NCBI RefSeq assembly: GCF_017875325.1
Contig: NZ_JAGGMN010000001.1
Location: forward strand, 434,001-498,000
Direction: 5' to 3'
Origin: Methanofollis sp. W23
Lineage (GTDB): Archaea > Halobacteriota > Methanomicrobia > Methanomicrobiales > Methanofollaceae
DNA length: 64,000 nt
Made by a program: the position numbers and the translations under genes. The notes under the pieces were generated by a model. It was not told the origin of the DNA. It saw only the letters and a list, made by a program, of their open reading frames with translations, and made no database searches. Positions within the stretch are counted from its first letter, which is position 1. Each line of letters begins with the position of its first letter. Shown here piece by piece: positions 52,046 through 61,544 of this stretch.

Positions 52046-54139
52046 TCAGATCAACCGCACGATCCCGCGCCGCGGCTGCATCGCCTCGCCATAGCGACAC
52101 ATCTTCTCCAGGTTCTCCTCGACCTCCTCGCGGTTAAAGCCCTCGCTGGCCAGGGTCTCGATCACCTCGGCGGTCCTGGCCGTGCCGTCCTCGCCGCTGA
52201 GGGATTTGATCGTGTCCTTGATCATATGGAGGAGGTCGCGTTTCTTCTTGGTGATCCCGGTCGTCCACTTGTCGATGTCCAGGGTACCGGTCTCGGCGTC
52301 GTAGGCCACCTGCCTGAGACAGAGGTCGACGATCCTGACGACCCGCTCGGCGTCCTCAGGCTCGACCGTGCGCGAGAGCCTGATCCGTGCGCTCGCCTCG
52401 CCGAGACGGACCAGGGCCTCGAGCTGCCGGGCCGTCACCGGTACCGGTTTGTTCTCGTCTGCCAGGTGCCTGAGTTTGAGATAATAGGCGATGAGGATCT
52501 CCCGCGCCTCGTCGGTGATGAGGGGCGTGATATGCCGCTTCGAGTAGGCGACATATTTGCGCAGCACTTCTGGCGGGATGGGCGGGTCGACGGTGACACT
52601 CTCCGCCGCGAGGAGTTCGGCGTGGCCAGGGGAGACCGGGCCGGTCTGCTGCTGCATGATCAACTCGCCCACCCGGTGCGCCGAGACGATGTGGTTGGCG
52701 ATGGCCGAGTCTCGCTTCTCGTCAGGCTTGTCGGTCATGATGAAGATGAGGTCGAAGCGCGAGAGGAGCGAGGGCGGCATATTGATCTGCTCGGCGATGG
52801 GGGCGTAGGCATCGAACCGCCCGAGTTTGGGGTTGGCCGCTCCGAGAAGGGCGCAGCGCGACCTGAGCGTCGCCGTGATCCCGGCCTTCGCCACCGAGAT
52901 CGTCTGCTGTTCCATCGCCTCGTGGAGGGCGCTCCGGTCCTCCTTGGCCATCTTGTCCATCTCGTCCACGGCGGCGACTCCCATGTCGGCAAGGACCAGG
53001 GCACCGGCCTCAAGGGTCCAGCTCCCGTCGCCGAAGTCGTCCTTCACCGCCGTCGCCGTCAGCCCGGCAGAGGTCGAGGACTTGCCAGAGGTATAGACCC
53101 CTCGCGGCGAGAGCTTGACGACGTACCTGAGCATCTGCGACTTGGCGATCCCGGGATCGCCGACAAGGAGCATATGGATGTCGCCGCGCAGCCGCGACCC
53201 GTCTGGCAGGTTCTTGGCCACCCCCCCGAAGAGCTGCAGGGCGATCGCCTCCTTCACCTCGGTGTTCCCGTAGATGGACGGGGCGATCGAGCCCGTGATC
53301 TTCCCGTAGAGATGAGGGTCCTTTGCAAGCGCCCAGATCTCGGCCTCGTCCTCCTCAGAGATGTTCACCTCCTCGAACTCTTTTTCCGGCGCCTCGACCG
53401 AGGAACATTCCAGGTAGAGGTCGAAGAGCGTGGACTTGGTCCCATAGTTCACCCGCTGTTTCGAACGGAGGATCCCGTTGAGGACCACCCGGTCGCCAGG
53501 GGCGATCGACCCGGTGAGGTCGTCGGCCATCTCGACGTCGAGGGTCTGCGGACGCTCGCCGCCGCGCAGGCCCTCAGGCGATTCCTGGACCCGCACCTTC
53601 TGCGAATCGACAAAGCGCGACCGCGTCGGGATAAGTTTCATTTTTTTGCGCTGGCACTCCTCGGTTGGACACGCGGTGGGCTCCTCGAAGAGCCCGAACC
53701 CCTGCCTGATCCGTGTCTCGGCCCCGCACCCAGGACACTGGAAGAGGGCCTCGACGATCCTCGGGCGGACGTCGGTGGTCTTCCTGATGATCCCCTGGAC
53801 CGAGACGAACCTGTTGATATGAAAGGCCCTGATGTCCCTGATCCCGGTGACCCGCTCGATATGGTGGAGGCGGATGTTGACCTTCCCGACCTTCGCCTCG
53901 TCGATAACCGTCATCCGGCGGAGGGCGTCCCTTATATCCCCGATCGCCTTGCCCGGCTTCTCGATCACTTCGTCTGCCAGGCGCAACCCCGAGGCCCCCG
54001 AGGCCTGGAGGGTCTGGTAGTCGATGTACAGCGAACGCTTGAACGGATATTCTCGCTCGATCTCGGCGACCTCGCGCTTGCAGTACCTGGAGAGGAAGGA
54101 GACCCACTCGCCGACCACGTCGGTGATCTCGTCTGCCAT
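52046..54139 (-). CDS. mcm: Minichromosome maintenance helicase MCM, copy 1
   Basis: A 697-residue replicative helicase. The N-terminal domain has a zinc site (CPGC, then C-x4-C in CPTEEC) and an OB-fold hairpin. The AAA+ motor follows: Walker A GDPGIAKS at 327-334, Walker B LADMGVAAVDEMDKM, sensor AANPKLGRFD and arginine finger SRFDLIF. The C-terminal winged helix ends GEAMQPRRGIVRLI. Its ATG overlaps the stop of the second mcm gene by one base (TGATG). The two paralogues differ most in the N-terminal zinc region and in the loop after the arginine finger. Confidence 0.96.
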   Translation of the reverse strand: MADEITDVVGEWVSFLSRYCKREVAEIEREYPFKRSLYIDYQTLQASGASGLRLADEVIEKPGKAIGDIRDALRRMTVIDEAKVGKVNIRLHHIERVTGIRDIRAFHINRFVSVQGIIRKTTDVRPRIVEALFQCPGCGAETRIRQGFGLFEEPTACPTEECQRKKMKLIPTRSRFVDSQKVRVQESPEGLRGGERPQTLDVEMADDLTGSIAPGDRVVLNGILRSKQRVNYGTKSTLFDLYLECSSVEAPEKEFEEVNISEEDEAEIWALAKDPHLYGKITGSIAPSIYGNTEVKEAIALQLFGGVAKNLPDGSRLRGDIHMLLVGDPGIAKSQMLRYVVKLSPRGVYTSGKSSTSAGLTATAVKDDFGDGSWTLEAGALVLADMGVAAVDEMDKMAKEDRSALHEAMEQQTISVAKAGITATLRSRCALLGAANPKLGRFDAYAPIAEQINMPPSLLSRFDLIFIMTDKPDEKRDSAIANHIVSAHRVGELIMQQQTGPVSPGHAELLAAESVTVDPPIPPEVLRKYVAYSKRHITPLITDEAREILIAYYLKLRHLADENKPVPVTARQLEALVRLGEASARIRLSRTVEPEDAERVVRIVDLCLRQVAYDAETGTLDIDKWTTGITKKKRDLLHMIKDTIKSLSGEDGTARTAEVIETLASEGFNREEVEENLEKMCRYGEAMQPRRGIVRLI

Positions 54140-56262
54140 CAGTAATCACGCTCCAGCAACCGCACCACCCCTGGCCTGGTCTCGACCACTTCGCCCTGGT
54201 TCCTGAGCATCTTGATCGCCGCCTCGATCTTTTCTTTCGGGAAACTCTGTTTGAGCATCTCCTCGACCACCTGTTCGAGGTTTGCCAGACCGTCCTCGCC
54301 GCCGAGGTCGCGGATCACTTCCTTGACCGTCCGCACGATGTCGCGCTGCTGTTTCGAGATCCCGGTCGTCCACTTGTCGATGTCGAAGGTGCCCGACTCG
54401 GCGTCATAGGCCACCTGGCGCAGACAGGTATCGACGATCTTGATGACCCGCTCGGCGTCCTCGATCTCGACCGTCTCAGAGAGCCTGATCCGTGCACTCG
54501 CCTCGCCGAGACGGACCAGGGCCTCGAGCTGCCGGGCCGTCACCGGCACCGGTTTGTTGGTGTCGGCGAGGTTCCTGAGCGTGAGATAATAGTCCCGCAG
54601 GGCGTTCCTTGCCTCAGGGGTGATCGTCGGGAAGCAGTTCCGCTTCGCATAGGCGATGTACTTCCTGAAGAGGAGGGGGTCGATGTCAGGGGTGACCGGC
54701 CTGAGTTGCTGCTCGATGTATGCGTCGTCCACTCCTTCGACCGGCATCCGCCTCTTCTTCTCGATGAGTTCGCCGACCGAGTGGGACTTGAGGATATGCT
54801 CGGCGATGGCCATGTCCAGTGTCGAGTCTGGCTTGTCGGTCATGATAAAGATGAGGTCGAACCTTGAGAGGAGGGAGGGCGGCATATTGATCTGCTCGGC
54901 GATAGGAGCGTACTCGTCGAAGCGTCCCATCTTCGGGTTGGCCGCCCCGAGGAGAGCACAGCGCGACTTCAGGGTCGCCGTGATCCCGGCCTTGGCAATC
55001 GAGACCGTCTGCTGTTCCATCGCCTCGTGAAGGGCGCTCCTGTCCTCTTTGTCCATCTTGTCCAGTTCGTCGACTGCCGCCATACCCATGTCGGCAAGGA
55101 CCAGGGCACCGGCCTCAAGGGTCCAGCGCCCGTCGCCGAACTCGTCTTTCACCGCGGTCGCCGTCAGCCCGGCAGAGGTCGAGGACTTGCCTGAGGTATA
55201 GATCCCGCGTGGGGAGAGCTGCACGATATAGCGGAGGAGCTGGGACTTGGCGATCCCTGGGTCGCCGACAAGGAGCATGTGGATGTCGCCGCGCAACCGC
55301 GACCCGTCAGGCATCTCTTTGGGGATCCCCCCGAAGAGTTGCAAGGCCACCGCTTCCTTCACGTCGGTGTTCCCATAGATCGTCGGGGCGATGGAGCGTG
55401 CGATCTTGGAGTAGATCTTTTCGTCCTGCGAGAGTTCCTGGATCGCCGCCTCGTCCTCTTCAGAGATGTTCACCTCCTCGAACTCCTTCTCGGCCACCTC
55501 GACTGAGTTGCACTCGACATAGATGTCAAAGAGCGTGGACTTGGTCGAACCGTTCACCCGCTGGACTGAACGGAGGATCCCGTTGACCACCACACGGTCG
55601 CCAGGCGCCGACGAACCCGTGAGGTCGTCGGTGACGTCGACGTCGATGGTCTGGGGCTGTTCGCCGCCGCGCAAACCCTCGGGCGACTCCTGGATCCGCA
55701 GTTTCTGGGCGTCGACGAAGGTGGAGTGTTCTGGGACGAGTTCGAGGGGCGTCTTCTTCTGGCACTGAGCGCACACCCTGAAGGGCTCCTGGAACTTCCT
55801 ATAACTCTGCGAATACGGCGGGGTGAGTTGCCCGCACTCCAGGCACCTGAAGACCGCGGCGGTGATCCGCGGCCTCACCTCGGTGGTCTTCCTGAGGATC
55901 CCCTCGACGGCGACGAAGGTGTTGATCTGGTTGGACCTGATGTCTCTGATCTTCGTCTTCCTGGTCAGGTTGGTGAACCTGACATGGACCCGTCTGCGGT
56001 CCTTCTCGCCGATGATCCCGAGGCGGACCAGGGCGTCCTTCACATCGGCCATCACCTTCTCGGGCTTCGCGACGACCTGGTCGGCGAGGGCCAGACCCTT
56101 GCGTCCGAAGGCTTCGAGGTTGTGGTAGTCGATGTAGAGGGACCGCTTGTGCGGAAACTCTTTGGCGAGTTCTATCCGCTCTTTCTTGTTGTAGCGCCGC
56201 TTGAGGAACTTCTCCCAGTCGGCGACCACGTCGGTCACGTCTGCATTCTCTCTTGCTGCCAT
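54139..56262 (-). CDS. mcm: Minichromosome maintenance helicase MCM, copy 2
   Basis: A 707-residue MCM paralogue of the downstream gene. The zinc site here is CLEC / CAQC with normal x2 spacing. Walker A is GDPGIAKS at 333-340, Walker B LADMGMAAVDELDKM, and the arginine finger is in SRFDLIFIMTDKPD. The C-terminal winged helix ends GEVVETRPGVVRLLERDY. A strong AGAGGAGGTAC precedes the ATG. It lies 39 bases downstream of rfcS, so rfcS-mcm-mcm probably form one replication operon. Both copies keep all catalytic residues, so hetero-oligomers or separate roles are possible. Confidence 0.96.
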   Translation of the reverse strand: MAARENADVTDVVADWEKFLKRRYNKKERIELAKEFPHKRSLYIDYHNLEAFGRKGLALADQVVAKPEKVMADVKDALVRLGIIGEKDRRRVHVRFTNLTRKTKIRDIRSNQINTFVAVEGILRKTTEVRPRITAAVFRCLECGQLTPPYSQSYRKFQEPFRVCAQCQKKTPLELVPEHSTFVDAQKLRIQESPEGLRGGEQPQTIDVDVTDDLTGSSAPGDRVVVNGILRSVQRVNGSTKSTLFDIYVECNSVEVAEKEFEEVNISEEDEAAIQELSQDEKIYSKIARSIAPTIYGNTDVKEAVALQLFGGIPKEMPDGSRLRGDIHMLLVGDPGIAKSQLLRYIVQLSPRGIYTSGKSSTSAGLTATAVKDEFGDGRWTLEAGALVLADMGMAAVDELDKMDKEDRSALHEAMEQQTVSIAKAGITATLKSRCALLGAANPKMGRFDEYAPIAEQINMPPSLLSRFDLIFIMTDKPDSTLDMAIAEHILKSHSVGELIEKKRRMPVEGVDDAYIEQQLRPVTPDIDPLLFRKYIAYAKRNCFPTITPEARNALRDYYLTLRNLADTNKPVPVTARQLEALVRLGEASARIRLSETVEIEDAERVIKIVDTCLRQVAYDAESGTFDIDKWTTGISKQQRDIVRTVKEVIRDLGGEDGLANLEQVVEEMLKQSFPKEKIEAAIKMLRNQGEVVETRPGVVRLLERDY

Positions 56263-56301
56263 GTACCTCCTCTGTGGTTGGGGAATGGGTTGAGGGCCTC
56301 T

Positions 56302-57270
56302 TTACGCATGTTTCTGCGCAGAGAGGACGAAAAGGGCGATGAGAGCTTCCATCTGGATCTCGGCGTCGGCCCCTTCCGAGATCCTGAAGTCGGCCTCGCC
56401 GAGGTGGTCGATATAGGCGACCTTGAGGGCGGTGGGCATCTCGCCCCTGACGACGGCCTTGAAACACTGGTTGATGAGTTCGTTGGGGGCGATGCCGCGG
56501 TCGTGCATCAGGTACCTGAGCGTGCCTTCGGCGCCTGCAAAGTCGCCGGCCATCGAGGAGCCGAGGAGTTCGGCGATCTCGTCGGGGCGGGCGGTCGAGG
56601 TGGTCTCGTAGACCATCGTCTCGTCGATCTCAGGGGAGAGGATCGCCGCGCCCTGGAGAGCGTTGAGCGCCTTTCTCATATCTCCCTCTGCGATCTCGGC
56701 GATCGCCCGGACTGCAGTGTCTGAGACCGTAAGTTTCTCGATTGCGGCGACCCGCCTGACCTGCTCGGCGACTGCGCTCTCGTCAAGACGTTTGAACCGG
56801 TAGATCGCGCACCTGCTCTGGATGGGGTCGATGATCTTGGAAGAATAGTTGCAGGAGAGGATGAACCGGCAGGTCATGGCATAGTTCTCCATCGTCCGTC
56901 TCAGTGCCGCCTGGGCGTCGTTGGTGAGGGCGTCGGCCTCGTCCAGGAAGAGGATCTTGAAGGTCGCCCCGCCGAGGGGGGAAGTCCTGGCAAACTGTTT
57001 AATCTGGTTGCGGACCACGTCGATCCCACGCTCGTCTGAGGCGTTCATCTCCCTGAAGTTCATCTGCCAGGTCTCGCCGTAGAACTCCTTGGCGAGGGCG
57101 ACCGCCGCGGTGGTCTTGCCGACCCCGGCCGGACCGGTGAAGAGCAGGTGAGGGAGGTCGCCGCTCCTGACATATGACCTCAACCGCTCGACGATCTCCG
57201 CCTGGCCCACCATATCGGCGAGCGTCTGCGGACGGTACTTCTCGATCCAGATGGTGCTGTTGCCCTCCAT
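56302..57270 (-). CDS. rfcS: Replication factor C small subunit
   Basis: A 322-residue clamp-loader AAA+ subunit that loads PCNA on primed DNA. Features are [16 protein letters not shown], Walker [13 protein letters not shown], Walker [11 protein letters not shown], the SRC arginine-finger motif in [11 protein letters not shown], and the C-terminal collar helices. No intein interrupts it. The start at 57270 matches the family N-terminus; a much longer in-frame ORF to 57444 overlaps the divergent gene and is rejected. An AT-rich element (57295-57305) about 28 bases upstream predicts a leaderless transcript. Confidence 0.96.
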   Translation of the reverse strand: MEGNSTIWIEKYRPQTLADMVGQAEIVERLRSYVRSGDLPHLLFTGPAGVGKTTAAVALAKEFYGETWQMNFREMNASDERGIDVVRNQIKQFARTSPLGGATFKILFLDEADALTNDAQAALRRTMENYAMTCRFILSCNYSSKIIDPIQSRCAIYRFKRLDESAVAEQVRRVAAIEKLTVSDTAVRAIAEIAEGDMRKALNALQGAAILSPEIDETMVYETTSTARPDEIAELLGSSMAGDFAGAEGTLRYLMHDRGIAPNELINQCFKAVVRGEMPTALKVAYIDHLGEADFRISEGADAEIQMEALIALFVLSAQKHA

Positions 57271-57349
57271 TATAGATTCAATTGTCTCCGCCCCAAGAAT
57301 AATGCTCTCATCCTGATCTTTATTACCGGAGGGAGTACACGAATATCCC
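57271..57349. promoter_or_regulatory. Divergent promoter between rfcS and the RPA-associated gene
   Basis: In 79 bp, GCATTATTCT on the minus strand (about 57295-57304) serves rfcS and CTTTATTA on the plus strand (57318-57325) serves the gene at 57350. Both sit about 25-30 bases from their start codons, so both messages would be leaderless and the two core promoters are nearly back to back. Confidence 0.5.
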
Positions 57350-58117
57350 ATGAATGAGCGGAGCGGACCGCCCGGCGGGTTGGAGGCGGCCGTGCGCCTC
57401 TTCGCCGGAGAACTCGCACAGACACGCATTTTTGAGGAGGACACCTTCCTCTCTCCGACCGGGGCGTGCGGGCGGCGGGTCTTCTTTGCCGGGGCTCTTA
57501 CCGCCGTATGGACCGGCGAGGGTCGGGTCTATGCCAGGGCCGCCGATCCCACGGGCACCCTCCTCCTCTCTGCTGGGTGGCGGGAGAGCGAGGCGGCGTC
57601 GGCGTTGCAGGCGGCGTCGCCCCCGGCCTTTGTGGCGGCGAGCGGGAGAGTGGTGCAGGGTGAGATGGGAGTCTGCCTGGTGCCCGAGTCTGTGGTGCTG
57701 GCCTCGCGCCAGGTGCGCGACACCTGGGTGCTGCGGACCGCTGACCTGACACTCTCGCGGATCGAGGCGGTGATGGACCTCCTTGCCGGCGAGGGGGAGG
57801 ACCAGGACGCCCGTGCTGCGGCCGAGCAGTATGCCCTGACACCTGATCTCCTTTCAGAATATGTGCAGATGGTGAAGGACGCCCTTGCAAGTGTGCACGA
57901 GGACGAGGACGGGGAGGGATCGGCGCCGCTCGACGCCCGTGCCCTCATCGTCGCTCTCCTGGAAGAGGCGCCGGGGCGGCGCGCCGCCGAGGCCGACCTT
58001 GTGGCGGCGGCGGCGGAGCGGGGCGTCGGGCAGGCCGAGGCCGAGGCGGCGATCGAGAGACTGATGGCCGAGGGTGATTGCTATATGCCTTCGACCGGGC
58101 AGGTCAGGCTGATCTGA
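57350..58117 (+). CDS. Probable RPA-associated protein (COG3390-like)
   Basis: A 255-residue protein. The first 140 residues look like an OB-fold ([32 protein letters not shown]). An acidic linker (EDEDGEGS) leads to a C-terminal winged helix ending [14 protein letters not shown], which resembles the ends of both MCM proteins in this window. From memory, this shape and neighbourhood fit the archaeal RPA-associated proteins that partner single-strand DNA-binding RPA; I could not check by search. It is divergent from rfcS, and its stop overlaps the next start by one base. Confidence 0.65.
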   Translation: MNERSGPPGGLEAAVRLFAGELAQTRIFEEDTFLSPTGACGRRVFFAGALTAVWTGEGRVYARAADPTGTLLLSAGWRESEAASALQAASPPAFVAASGRVVQGEMGVCLVPESVVLASRQVRDTWVLRTADLTLSRIEAVMDLLAGEGEDQDARAAAEQYALTPDLLSEYVQMVKDALASVHEDEDGEGSAPLDARALIVALLEEAPGRRAAEADLVAAAAERGVGQAEAEAAIERLMAEGDCYMPSTGQVRLI

Positions 58118-58848
58118 TGCGCCCGCAGTTTCTCCCCGACCTCCCGGCCCTCCTCGTCGAGGAGTGCCGGCGGGTGCTCGTCGTCGCCGACCTCCATTTC
58201 GGGATCGAGTCAGGGCTTGCAAGGGCAGGCGTGCATGTGCATAGCAGGAGTCGGGCGCGGGCCGCCCGCCTCATCGCCGCCATCGAAGAGACGAACCCTG
58301 ACCTTGTCCTTCTCCTCGGCGACGTGAAGCATTCGGTCCCACTGACAAGCAGGCAGGAGTTCGCCGAACTCCCGCAGGTCTTTGCGGCGGTGCGGGCACG
58401 GGCCCCGCTCCGGGTCGTCCCTGGCAACCATGACGGCGGGATCGCGAGGTTCCTGGAGGAGGACGAACTTCTCCAGGCAGACGGTGTGGTCATCGACGGG
58501 GTCGGTTACCTCCACGGCCACACCCATCTGGCGCCCGCTCTCCGCGGCGGTCTGGTCGTGGCCGGGCACCTCCATCCGGCGGTGACCCTCTGCGACGAGG
58601 TGGGGTGTTCGCTGCGGGCCGAACCTGCCTATGTGTACACCCCGCTCATCGGCGAGTACGAAGGGACGCGTCTCCTCGCAATCCCGGCCGCCTGCGAATT
58701 TTCCGGGGGCGTGGACGTCCTCGAACTCCCCCAGAGCGGGCTTGGGCCGCTGGCGCGGTGCATCGATGAAGAACATGCCGAGGTATGGCTACGTGACGGG
58801 ACATATATCGGGACCTTCGGAGAGATCAGAGAACAGCGACGTGCTTGA
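58117..58848 (+). CDS. Calcineurin-like metallophosphoesterase (COG1407 type)
   Basis: A 243-residue phosphoesterase with a dimetal site: VADLHFG (D-x-H), LLGDVKH, GNHDGG, GHTH and GHLHP. This is the family commonly found beside archaeal lhr genes; the substrate is unknown, though a nucleic-acid phosphodiesterase is likely by context. The ATG at 58117 overlaps the upstream stop (TGATG) and is preferred over the in-frame ATG at 58078. Its last eight bases overlap the lhr start, so the three genes are tightly coupled. Confidence 0.86.
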   Translation: MRPQFLPDLPALLVEECRRVLVVADLHFGIESGLARAGVHVHSRSRARAARLIAAIEETNPDLVLLLGDVKHSVPLTSRQEFAELPQVFAAVRARAPLRVVPGNHDGGIARFLEEDELLQADGVVIDGVGYLHGHTHLAPALRGGLVVAGHLHPAVTLCDEVGCSLRAEPAYVYTPLIGEYEGTRLLAIPAACEFSGGVDVLELPQSGLGPLARCIDEEHAEVWLRDGTYIGTFGEIREQRRA

Positions 58849-61537
58849 ACTCCTCAGGCCGGAGGTGCGGGCGCTCATCGAGGAGCGCGGGTTTGAGGAT
58901 CTCTCTGAGGCGCAGATGGGGGCCATCCCCCCGCTCCTTGCCGGCGAGCACCTGGTGCTCATCGCCCCGACCGGGACCGGCAAGACCGAGAGCGCGATGT
59001 ACCCGGTCTTCAACACCCTCCTCTCCTCCTCTGGCCCCGGGTTCAGGGCACTTTACATCACTCCTCTGCGTGCCCTCAACCGCGACATCCTCGGGCGCCT
59101 CACCTGGTGGTGCGAGCGGCTCGGACTCACGGTCGGGGTGCGCCACGGCGACACTCCGCAGAGTGAGAGGAGAAAACAATCTCTCCATCCGCCAGACCTC
59201 CTCATCACCACTCCTGAGACGGTGCAGGCCCTCTTCATGGGCAAGAGGCTCAGGAAACATCTCGAGCAGATCACCCATGTCGTCGTCGACGAGGTCCACG
59301 AACTTGCCGGGAACAAGCGTGGCGCCCAGCTCGCCGTGGCCCTGGAACGTCTCCAGGAGTACGCCGGCGAGTTCCAGCGGGTCGGGCTCTCGGCCACCGT
59401 CGGGAACCCTGACGAGATCGGACGCTTCCTCTGCGGGGAGCGGCCTTTCACCCTGGTGGAGGTGCCGGTCGCCGCACACCTCGACCTCGGGGTGCGGTGC
59501 TGCGCCGGCGAGTTTGGCGAGCAGGCGAAGTGCGTCGAGGAGATGATCGACGCCGAACCCTCGTCCCTGGTCTTCGTGAACACCAGGGTGACCGCCGAGG
59601 CGCTGGGCCACGCTCTCCACGAGCGCGGGGACGTCGAGGTCCACCACGGTTCGCTCTCCAGAGAGGTGCGGGTCGATGCCGAAGACCGGTTCAGGGCCGG
59701 GGGGGTGCGGGCGCTCATCTGCACCTCCTCGATGGAACTCGGGATCGATATCGGGCACATCGCCCATGTGCTCCAGTTCGGGAGCCCGAGAGAGGTGGCG
59801 CGCCTGGTCCAGCGGGTCGGCCGCGCCGGGCACCACCTCCATGCGGTCTCGCGCGGCACCGTCCTTGCCACCGGCTTCGACGACCTCCTCGAGTCTCTGG
59901 TGATCATCCGCCGGGCGCGGGCCGGCGAGGTGGAGAGGGTCGAGCCCTATGTCAATGCCGCCGACGTCCTCGCCAATGCCGTCGACGCGATGGCGGTGGA
60001 GTACGGCGAGGTCCCCCTGGAAAAGATCCGCGAGGTCGTCGAACGCTCAGGATGTTTCGAGGACGCCGGACCGCTCCTGGACCGGGTCTGCCGCCAGATG
60101 GTCGGCCACCGCCTGATCAGGCTCGAAGCCGAGGGACCGGCGACGCGGGTGGTCACGACAGGCCGCGCCCGGCGTTACCTCTACTCCAACCTCTCGATGA
60201 TCCATGACGAACGCAAGGTGCCGGTCTTCGACATCGTTGCGAGGCGGACGGTCGGGACGCTGGACGAGTCGTTCGTGGTCAGTTCCCTCTACCCTGGCGC
60301 GGTCTTCATCACACGCGGCGAACTCTGGCGGGTGCTCGAGTTCGAGGAGGGGACGCTCACCGTCGAACCGGCACGGGAGGCGAGGGGCGAACTCCCTTCA
60401 TGGGAGGGCGAGCAGATCCCGGTCCCGTACGAGGTGGCGCAGGAGGTCGGGGCGTTGCGCCGGACGCGTGACCTTGCCGCCTACACCCCTGACGCCGGGG
60501 CGATCGCCTTCGCCGACCGGATGTTTGCGCGGATGGACGAGAGCGGAGCGCCGGTCCCGACCGACCGCCTCATCACCATCGAAGAATCTGACGAAGGCGT
60601 GGTCTGCAACATCTGCGCCGGGCACCTGGCAAACGAGGCGATCGCACGGGTGCTCTCCATCCTCATCTCGGCACGGACCGGCACCTCGATCGGGACCGAG
60701 ACCGGGGCGTACAGAGCGGTGTTGAGACTCCCGAAGAGCGTGAAGCCCGCCGACGTCCGCGACCTTCTCCTTGCCACCGACCCGACGCACCTTGGCGGGA
60801 TCCTCCGTCTCGCCCTCCGCCACACCGCCCTCTTCAAGTGGAAACTTGTCCAGGTGGCCAAGAAGTTCGGGGCCATCGACGCCGACGCCGATTACGAGAA
60901 GTTCAGCCTCCACCGGTTGCTCGAAACCTTCAACGACACGGTCGTCGCCGACGAGGCCTACAACGAACTCTTCAGGGCGTATATGGACGTCGAAAAGGCC
61001 GCCGAGGTCTTCAGGGCGGTGCAGAACGGAGAGGTCGGCGTCGAGGTCGGGAGGCTGTCGGCGATCGGGGCCGAGGGGCTTTCGTCGTCGCACGACCTTG
61101 TCCCGCCCCCTTCCATCGACCATGCCGTCATCTCGACCCTCAAGCGCCGTCTTGCCGGCGACAGGGTCGTCCTCTTCTGCATGCACTGCAAGGCATGGAC
61201 GAGTAGGACGCATGTCGAGCGGGTGGCCGAGAAACCGCAGTGCCCGAAGTGTTCGGCCCGCCTCATCGCCGCCCTCAAACCCTGGGAAGAGGAGACGACC
61301 CGTGCCATGAAGAAAAAGAAAAAAAGTGCGGAGGAGCGGGCGGCCGAGAGACGGTTTATGCAGAACGCAAACCTCGTCCTCTCCTATGGGAAACCGGCCG
61401 TCGTCGCCCTGGCCGCACGGGGAGTCGGTCCCGAGACCGCCGCACGGGTCCTTGCGCGGTCACGGGGCGAAGAGAGTTTTTACCGGGAAATATTGAAAGC
61501 AGAGAGGAATTATCTCCTCACCCGCAGGTTCTGGTGA
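58841..61537 (+). CDS. lhr: Lhr-type superfamily 2 ATP-dependent helicase
   Basis: An 898-residue helicase for DNA repair or RNA-DNA remodelling. Motif I is APTGTGKT at 42-49, motif II DEVH at 150-153, motif III SATVGNP, and motif VI QRVGRAGHH. The Lhr-specific C-terminal half follows, with a zinc pair CMHCKAW / CPKCSARL near residue 785. It ends with a basic helical tail. The GTG at 58841 inside the upstream gene is the best start because the helicase fold begins there; an in-frame ATG at 58766 would add residues translated from the phosphoesterase frame. Confidence 0.93.
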   Translation: MLELLRPEVRALIEERGFEDLSEAQMGAIPPLLAGEHLVLIAPTGTGKTESAMYPVFNTLLSSSGPGFRALYITPLRALNRDILGRLTWWCERLGLTVGVRHGDTPQSERRKQSLHPPDLLITTPETVQALFMGKRLRKHLEQITHVVVDEVHELAGNKRGAQLAVALERLQEYAGEFQRVGLSATVGNPDEIGRFLCGERPFTLVEVPVAAHLDLGVRCCAGEFGEQAKCVEEMIDAEPSSLVFVNTRVTAEALGHALHERGDVEVHHGSLSREVRVDAEDRFRAGGVRALICTSSMELGIDIGHIAHVLQFGSPREVARLVQRVGRAGHHLHAVSRGTVLATGFDDLLESLVIIRRARAGEVERVEPYVNAADVLANAVDAMAVEYGEVPLEKIREVVERSGCFEDAGPLLDRVCRQMVGHRLIRLEAEGPATRVVTTGRARRYLYSNLSMIHDERKVPVFDIVARRTVGTLDESFVVSSLYPGAVFITRGELWRVLEFEEGTLTVEPAREARGELPSWEGEQIPVPYEVAQEVGALRRTRDLAAYTPDAGAIAFADRMFARMDESGAPVPTDRLITIEESDEGVVCNICAGHLANEAIARVLSILISARTGTSIGTETGAYRAVLRLPKSVKPADVRDLLLATDPTHLGGILRLALRHTALFKWKLVQVAKKFGAIDADADYEKFSLHRLLETFNDTVVADEAYNELFRAYMDVEKAAEVFRAVQNGEVGVEVGRLSAIGAEGLSSSHDLVPPPSIDHAVISTLKRRLAGDRVVLFCMHCKAWTSRTHVERVAEKPQCPKCSARLIAALKPWEEETTRAMKKKKKSAEERAAERRFMQNANLVLSYGKPAVVALAARGVGPETAARVLARSRGEESFYREILKAERNYLLTRRFW

Positions 61538-61544
61538 GCGCCCC

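Noticed and set aside
52226-54145. A 639-codon plus-strand ORF opposite the first mcm gene
   Set aside because: Long antisense ORFs are expected over GC-rich genes; MCM motifs are unmistakable on the minus strand.
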